From: Paracoccaceae bacterium
GTDB lineage: Bacteria > Pseudomonadota > Alphaproteobacteria > Rhodobacterales > Rhodobacteraceae
Assembly: GCA_026982275.1 (NCBI GenBank)
Contig: JALSHK010000448.1
Location: 1-9,727, forward strand
Reading direction: 5' to 3'
DNA: 9,727 nucleotides
Below the pieces are notes generated by a model. It had not been told where the DNA came from and did no database searches. It worked only from the letters and a program-made list of their open reading frames with translations. Both the position numbers and the translations under genes were made by a program. Of this stretch, positions 5,695 to 9,727 are shown piece by piece (position 1 is the first letter of the stretch; the number at the start of each line of letters is the position of its first letter).

Positions 5695-6879
5695 ATGTTT
5701 TTACGCTTCTTTGAAAATCTGAGGGCGGCGGATATTCCGGTATCCCTGCGCGAATTCCTCGGTTTTCTGGAAGCGCTGAAGGCGCAGGCCGTGATCTATG
5801 ATGTGGAAGGGTTTTATTACCTCGCCCGCCTGACCATGGTAAAAGACGAGCGGTTTCTCGACCGCTTCGATGTCGCTTTTGCGCAAACATTTGACGGGGT
5901 CGAGGCCGCCACTTTGGCCGAGATCATGGAAAAGGTGGATATCCCCGAAGAATGGCTGCTCAAAATGGCCGAAAAATCCATGAGCGCCGAGGAGATGGCC
6001 AAGATCGAAAGCCTTGGTGGATTCGAGGCCCTGATGGAGACCCTGAAACAGCGCCTCAAAGAGCAGGAAAAGCGGCATCAGGGCGGCAGCAAATGGATCG
6101 GCACGGCAGGCACCTCGCCTTTTGGCGCTTATGGCTATAACCCCGAAGGCATCCGCATTGGCCAGCATGAAAGCCGCCATCGCCGCGCGGTAAAGGTCTG
6201 GGACAAGCGCGAATTCAAAAACCTCGATGACAATGTCGAACTTGGCACGCGCAATATCAAAATGGCGCTCAAACGCCTGCGCAGCTGGGCGCGCCAAGGG
6301 GCCGCCGACGAGCTGGATCTGGAGGGCACCATAAAAGCCACCGCCGAGCATGGCTATCTGGATGTGCAAACCCGCCCCGAGCGCCGCAATGCCGTGAAGG
6401 TATTGCTGTTTCTGGATGTGGGCGGCTCGATGGATGATCACATCGCCATGGTCGAAACGCTTTTTTCCGCCGCCAAGGCCGAATTCAAGCATATGGAATA
6501 TTTCTATTTCCATAATTGCCTCTATGAGGGATTGTGGAAAGACAATGCCCGCCGCTGGAACGAGCAGATGCCGACATGGGATGTGCTGCATACCTATGGC
6601 TCTGATTACAAATGCATTTTTGTCGGGGATGCCTCGATGTCTCCCTATGAGGTGGCTTATATTGGCGGCGCGAACGAGCATTATAACAAAGAAGCCGGCA
6701 GCACATGGCTTTCGCGCGCCCGCGAGCAATGGCCGGACCATATCTGGATCAACCCCGTGCCCGAAGACGAGTGGCAATACACCCATTCCATCGGCATGAT
6801 CCGCGAGATATTCGAAGATCGCATGGTGCCGATGACGCTGGAAGGGCTGGAGCGCGGCATGAAGGCCTTGGGCCGATGA
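5695..6879 (+). CDS. CoxE-like VWA-domain protein, partner of MoxR ATPase
   Basis: A 394-residue soluble protein. Residues 1-130 are mostly helical and charged (MFLRFFENLRAADIPVSLRE), typical of CoxE-like VWA proteins. A Gly-rich segment GTAGTSPFGAYGYNPEGI (136-153) links to the von Willebrand A domain at about 230-390. The metal-ion site reads DVGGS (D241, G243, S245) instead of the usual DxSxS; VGDAS (310-314) is the later acidic loop. In known pairs (CoxD/E, NorQ/D, CbbQ/O, RavA/ViaA) the VWA protein links the AAA+ ATPase to its target enzyme. The start MFLRFFENLR fits the family, though no strong ribosome site is visible and translation probably depends on coupling to the 55-residue gene two bases upstream. 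The frame extends 97 codons further up, but that part overlaps the lipoprotein and 55-residue genes. Its stop overlaps the P450 start by four bases. Confidence 0.9.
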   Translation: MFLRFFENLRAADIPVSLREFLGFLEALKAQAVIYDVEGFYYLARLTMVKDERFLDRFDVAFAQTFDGVEAATLAEIMEKVDIPEEWLLKMAEKSMSAEEMAKIESLGGFEALMETLKQRLKEQEKRHQGGSKWIGTAGTSPFGAYGYNPEGIRIGQHESRHRRAVKVWDKREFKNLDDNVELGTRNIKMALKRLRSWARQGAADELDLEGTIKATAEHGYLDVQTRPERRNAVKVLLFLDVGGSMDDHIAMVETLFSAAKAEFKHMEYFYFHNCLYEGLWKDNARRWNEQMPTWDVLHTYGSDYKCIFVGDASMSPYEVAYIGGANEHYNKEAGSTWLSRAREQWPDHIWINPVPEDEWQYTHSIGMIREIFEDRMVPMTLEGLERGMKALGR

Positions 6880-8021
6880 GCAACGCGCCGGTTTTTCATA
6901 TCGATCTGCCCGCCTTTCGCGAGGATCCCTATCCGCAGCTCAAGGAAATGCGCGCCGCATCCCCGATTGCCTTTGTGCCGGAGCTGGGCCGCACCTTGCT
7001 GACACGGCTCGATGATATCAAAGCCGCCGAGCCAAATATCGCCAGCTTTTCATCCTGCCAGCCCGAAGGGCTGATGACGGTGCTGATGGGAGAAAACATG
7101 ATGCGCAAGGATGGCGCGGCGCATGCGCAGGAGCGCAAGGCGATTTTTCCCACCGTTTCGCCCCGCACGGTGCGCGACCATTGGAAAGCCCGGTTTGAAG
7201 CGGCCGCGGATGCCATTCTGGACGAGATCACCCCGCTGGGCACGGGCGATTTATTTATGCTTTATGCCACGCGGCTTTCGGGCGAGGCCTTGCGGATAAT
7301 CACGGGGGTTGATCTGAGCTGGCAAGAGATGGACAGCACCAGCCAAGCCATGATTGACGGCATTTCCAACTACGCGGGCAACCCCGAGATCGAGGCCGCC
7401 TGCCACCGCGCCACCGCGCAAATAGACGCGGCAATCACCAAAGCCCTGCCCCGGGCCGAGGGCTTTAGCCTGCTGGCCAGCATGCGTGCGGCGGGGTTGC
7501 CCGAAGCGGCGATCCGCGCCAATATCAAGCTGGCGATTTCCGGCGGACAAAACGAGCCGCGCGATGTGATTGCCGGCATCATATGGGCCTTGCTCAGCCA
7601 CCGCGAACAATTCGAAAGCGTGCTGGCGGGCAATGTGGGCTGGCCGCAGGTGATGGAAGAATATGTGCGCTGGCTCGCCCCCATTGGCATGTCTCCCCGC
7701 CGGATCAATGCGCCAACCACGCTGGGCGGGGTGGATTTCGCCACGGGGGAAAATATTTTCCTGATGTTCAACTCGGCCAACCACGACGAAAAATATTTTA
7801 TAGCCCCCGAGAATTTTGACATCGGCAGAGACGCAGGCAAGCATATCGCCTTTGGCGCAGGCCCGCATTTTTGCGCCGGCGCCTGGGCGGCAAAGGCGCT
7901 GGTGGCGGAAGTGGCGCTGCCAAAGCTGTTTGCGCGTTTCACGCCCCGCCTGACCAAGGATCCGGTGCGTGTGGGGGGCTGGGCCTTTCGCGGGGTGCTG
8001 AACCTGCCTTGTAAATGGTAG
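6876..8021 (+). CDS. cytochrome P450
   Basis: A 381-residue bacterial class I-type soluble P450. The heme-binding loop FGAGPHFCAG gives the proximal ligand Cys333. The K-helix ExxR is E262-R265 in EEYVRWLAP. The C-helix HxxxR is H83/R87. The I-helix reads ISGGQNEPRD (221-230): the Gly pair and Glu227 are present, but the oxygen-activating Thr is replaced by Pro228, with Asn226 nearby. P450s insert one oxygen atom from O2 into a substrate using electrons from a ferredoxin; no ferredoxin or reductase gene lies in the window. The start MSNAPVFHIDLP overlaps the VWA stop by four bases (ATGA), suggesting coupled translation. The alternative upstream reading inside the VWA gene has no family similarity. 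Substrate unknown; the family assignment is firm. Confidence 0.95.
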   Translation: MSNAPVFHIDLPAFREDPYPQLKEMRAASPIAFVPELGRTLLTRLDDIKAAEPNIASFSSCQPEGLMTVLMGENMMRKDGAAHAQERKAIFPTVSPRTVRDHWKARFEAAADAILDEITPLGTGDLFMLYATRLSGEALRIITGVDLSWQEMDSTSQAMIDGISNYAGNPEIEAACHRATAQIDAAITKALPRAEGFSLLASMRAAGLPEAAIRANIKLAISGGQNEPRDVIAGIIWALLSHREQFESVLAGNVGWPQVMEEYVRWLAPIGMSPRRINAPTTLGGVDFATGENIFLMFNSANHDEKYFIAPENFDIGRDAGKHIAFGAGPHFCAGAWAAKALVAEVALPKLFARFTPRLTKDPVRVGGWAFRGVLNLPCKW

Positions 8022-8036
8022 CCATAGCTATATATT
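8009..8036 (+). promoter_or_regulatory. weak promoter candidate before small membrane protein / DedA genes
   Basis: TTGTAA (8009-8014) and TATATT (8031-8036) are separated by 16 bases at the end of the P450 gene, and would start a transcript just before the ribosome site of the next gene. The eight-base palindrome ATAGCTAT (8024-8031) touches the -10 box. Support is by pattern only; readthrough from the P450 gene is equally possible. Confidence 0.3.
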
Positions 8037-8060
8037 TGCCAAACGCGACGGGAGCCGGAT

Positions 8061-8399
8061 ATGAAAACTCTGAAATACCTTTGGCAAACCCACCGATACC
8101 TGCTGCTGGGATTTTTGCTGGCCACGCTGCTCACTCTGGTTTTCCTCACCAGATTCCTGTTTTCGATTATATATTGGAACGGACATCAGGATGTGGTGAT
8201 CGAAAAATGGATGCCGGTGGGCTATATCGCCCGCTCTTATGATGTGGACCGGGATTGGCTGATGCTGCAAACCGGCCTGCCCGAAGGGGAGTTCCATCCG
8301 CGCCTTTCCATTCAGGACGCCGCCGAAAAGGCCGGTATCAGCTATAACGAGATGCGGGGGCGGCTATTGATGGCCATTGATGCGCAGCGCGGCCAATGA
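8061..8399 (+). CDS. single-pass membrane protein with two helical motifs, function unknown
   Basis: A 112-residue protein. A basic N-terminus (MKTLKYLWQTHR) precedes one long hydrophobic helix (about 13-39), so the remaining 70 residues are probably periplasmic. That part holds two similar helix-turn-helix-like units: VGYIARSYDVDRDWLMLQTG (53-72) and SIQDAAEKAGISYNEMRGRL (83-102). Units like these, with 'I-A-x-x-Y-x-V' followed by a Leu-rich helix, occur at the ends of some membrane proteins as small packing domains; DNA binding is unlikely outside the membrane. GGGAG precedes the ATG. Its TGA overlaps the DedA start by four bases (ATGA), so the two are made together and may act together. 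I do not recognise a named family. Confidence 0.8.
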   Translation: MKTLKYLWQTHRYLLLGFLLATLLTLVFLTRFLFSIIYWNGHQDVVIEKWMPVGYIARSYDVDRDWLMLQTGLPEGEFHPRLSIQDAAEKAGISYNEMRGRLLMAIDAQRGQ

Positions 8400-8998
8400 C
8401 CGATCTACTGCTCGATCTCGTTACGCAATACGGGCTGGTTATCCTTGCCGGAACCATATTTCTGGCCGCCCTTGGTGCGCCGGTGCCCGGCACCGTTTTA
8501 TTAGTGCTGAGCGGGGCCTTTGCCGCATCCGGAGATATGAATCCGGTTCTGGTTGTGCTTACCGCGTTTGTGGCGGCGGTTGCCGGAGATATCAGCGGCT
8601 ATGCTATCGGCTATAAGGGCGGCGCGTGGCTGCAAGGCAAGCTAAGCAGCGCAGGCCTTGGCGCGCAGATCGGCAAAGCCGAAGGCTTTATGGCGAAATG
8701 GGGCGGGCCGGGGGTGTTTTTCAGCCGCTGGCTGGTGGCTCCGATCGGGCCTGCCCTGAATTATGTGGCGGGTATCGGGCGCTTCAGCTGGCCGCGCTTT
8801 CTGTTCTGGGATATTCTCGGCGAGCTGGTCTGGGTAGGGCTGTATGTCGGCATCGGCATGCTGTTTTCCGCCTCGGCGCTGGCGCTGGTGGATATGATCG
8901 CTTCTGCGAGCTGGGTGATTATCGGTGCTTTGGGGATGTATTTTATGGGCAAACGCCTGATAAATGCCGCAAGAAAGGCTGGGAAAGCCGCCGCTTAA
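8396..8998 (+). CDS. DedA-family (VTT-domain) inner-membrane protein
   Basis: A 200-residue polytopic membrane protein of the DedA/VTT superfamily, normal length. Family signs are the N-terminal re-entrant region AALGAPVPGTVLLVLSGAFA (24-43), the acidic segment AGDISGYAIGYKGG (63-76), and the signature FFSRWLVAPIGPALNYVAGIGRFSW (108-132 region) with the conserved Arg111 and Pro116. Late helices at about 140-158 and 162-185 end in a basic tail. DedA proteins act in undecaprenyl-phosphate or phospholipid flipping and membrane homeostasis; which lipid this one handles cannot be told. It is translationally coupled to the preceding single-pass protein and followed 16 bases later by the M48 protease gene. 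Confidence 0.92.
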   Translation: MTDLLLDLVTQYGLVILAGTIFLAALGAPVPGTVLLVLSGAFAASGDMNPVLVVLTAFVAAVAGDISGYAIGYKGGAWLQGKLSSAGLGAQIGKAEGFMAKWGGPGVFFSRWLVAPIGPALNYVAGIGRFSWPRFLFWDILGELVWVGLYVGIGMLFSASALALVDMIASASWVIIGALGMYFMGKRLINAARKAGKAAA

Positions 8999-9014
8999 TC
9001 CCTATATTGGCCCT

Positions 9015-9695
9015 ATGTTACGCTATTCCCCCTTTCTGCTGGCGCTGCTCGTTGGCTATCTTACCTACAGGTTTTCCGCATGGAGAACCAAAAAGGAACT
9101 ATCCGCCAATTCCACCCCGCTCGATGATCCCGCCCTGCTCGGGGTGTTGCGAGATATGGCCAAGGCGCTGGATATCCCGAAGGTCCGGGTCTTTGTTTAT
9201 GAAATCGAGCCGGTCAATGGCCTTGCCGCGCCGGATGGCCGGATATTCATCACCCGCGGCCTGCTCAATAAATACAAATCCGGTGAAATCAGCACCGCCG
9301 AGCTGGCTTCGGTGATAGCCCATGAGCTGGGGCATATCGCGCTTGGCCATAGCTCTCGCCGGATGATCGATTTTTCGGGCCAGAACCTGCTTCGCATGCT
9401 GCTGATGGGGGTGTTTGGCCGTTATCTGCCAGTGGTTGGCGGCTATTTGGCCAATTTTGTCATAAACCTTCTATCCGCTTCGCTTTCACGCAAGGACGAA
9501 TACGAGGCCGATGCTTATGGTGCTGCGCTTTTGCTGAAATCCGGCATCGGGCTATCGGCGCAAATCGGCATGTTTCACAAGCTGGAAAGCTGGGGCAAAG
9601 CCCAGCGCGGCACACCGGCCTGGCTGATGAGCCACCCGGATACCAAGCTGCGCATCGCCGCGATTGAAAAGCTCAAGGCCAGCTGGGAAAGCTGA
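9015..9695 (+). CDS. M48-family membrane zinc metalloprotease
   Basis: A 226-residue M48 peptidase. A single N-terminal hydrophobic helix (about 4-20) anchors it. The zinc site is HELGH (His103, Glu104, His107), and the third ligand is Glu162 in SRKDEYEADAYG (ExxxD, 162-166). NGLAAPDGRIFITRGLL (68-84) and SHPDTKLRI (206-214) are further M48 signatures. A second hydrophobic stretch (about 124-155) separates the two zinc motifs, as in HtpX-like and other membrane M48 enzymes. Such proteases degrade misfolded membrane or envelope proteins. The start MLRYSPFLLA puts the membrane helix at the very N-terminus; no clear ribosome site precedes it. An upstream ATG at 8964 would overlap the DedA gene and add 17 unlikely polar residues. 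Initiation may depend on coupling to DedA or on its own weak signal. Confidence 0.92.
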   Translation: MLRYSPFLLALLVGYLTYRFSAWRTKKELSANSTPLDDPALLGVLRDMAKALDIPKVRVFVYEIEPVNGLAAPDGRIFITRGLLNKYKSGEISTAELASVIAHELGHIALGHSSRRMIDFSGQNLLRMLLMGVFGRYLPVVGGYLANFVINLLSASLSRKDEYEADAYGAALLLKSGIGLSAQIGMFHKLESWGKAQRGTPAWLMSHPDTKLRIAAIEKLKASWES

Positions 9696-9727
9696 ACGGG
9701 CCAGGCTCTTGTTGAATTCACCGGTCA

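Noticed and set aside
5701..6786. 361-codon open frame on the minus strand
   Set aside because: It lies wholly opposite the VWA gene, whose domains and MIDAS-like motif are clear. The translation shows no recognisable motif, and long antisense frames are expected in GC-rich genes.
8626..9315. 229-codon plus-strand frame over the DedA and M48 genes
   Set aside because: It is an out-of-frame shadow; both overlapped genes have clear family motifs in their own frames.

Overview
The window looks like a chromosomal segment of an alphaproteobacterium, most likely a Rhodobacterales (Roseobacter-type) genome. The evidence is the moderately high GC content, tight gene packing with repeated ATGA stop/start overlaps, a DksA that keeps only one of the four zinc-finger cysteines, and a DUF2927-type lipoprotein. 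Genus cannot be set from sequence alone. No tRNA, rRNA, insertion sequence, CRISPR array or prophage gene was seen. The longest stretch without a gene is 160 bases.

Region 1 (1-1839, minus strand) is a two-gene catabolic operon. An alpha-methylacyl-CoA racemase-like family III CoA-transferase fold protein comes first. An FAD-dependent aromatic-ring-type monooxygenase follows directly (stop and start codons abut) and runs off the left edge. Region 2 (1840-2885) holds a divergent intergenic region with several inverted repeats, a small hydrophobic protein of unknown function (plus), a convergent dksA (minus), and a second divergent intergenic region with two short palindromes.

Region 3 (2886-9695, plus strand) is a co-directional run of nine genes: MoxR-type AAA+ ATPase, GNAT acetyltransferase, DUF2927-like lipoprotein, a 55-residue membrane protein, a CoxE-like VWA protein, a cytochrome P450, a small single-pass membrane protein, a DedA-family membrane protein and an M48 membrane metalloprotease. 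Close spacing and overlaps suggest one or two transcription units; a weak promoter candidate lies between the P450 and the small membrane protein.

The most interesting theme is the MoxR ATPase / VWA pair. Such pairs are known to remodel or metallate partner enzymes. Here the pair brackets an acetyltransferase, a lipoprotein and a tiny membrane protein, and the VWA gene overlaps the start of a P450 with an unusual I-helix. The idea that these form one envelope-linked enzyme-maturation system is inference, not shown by the sequence. The DedA and M48 genes downstream suggest membrane lipid and membrane protein upkeep.
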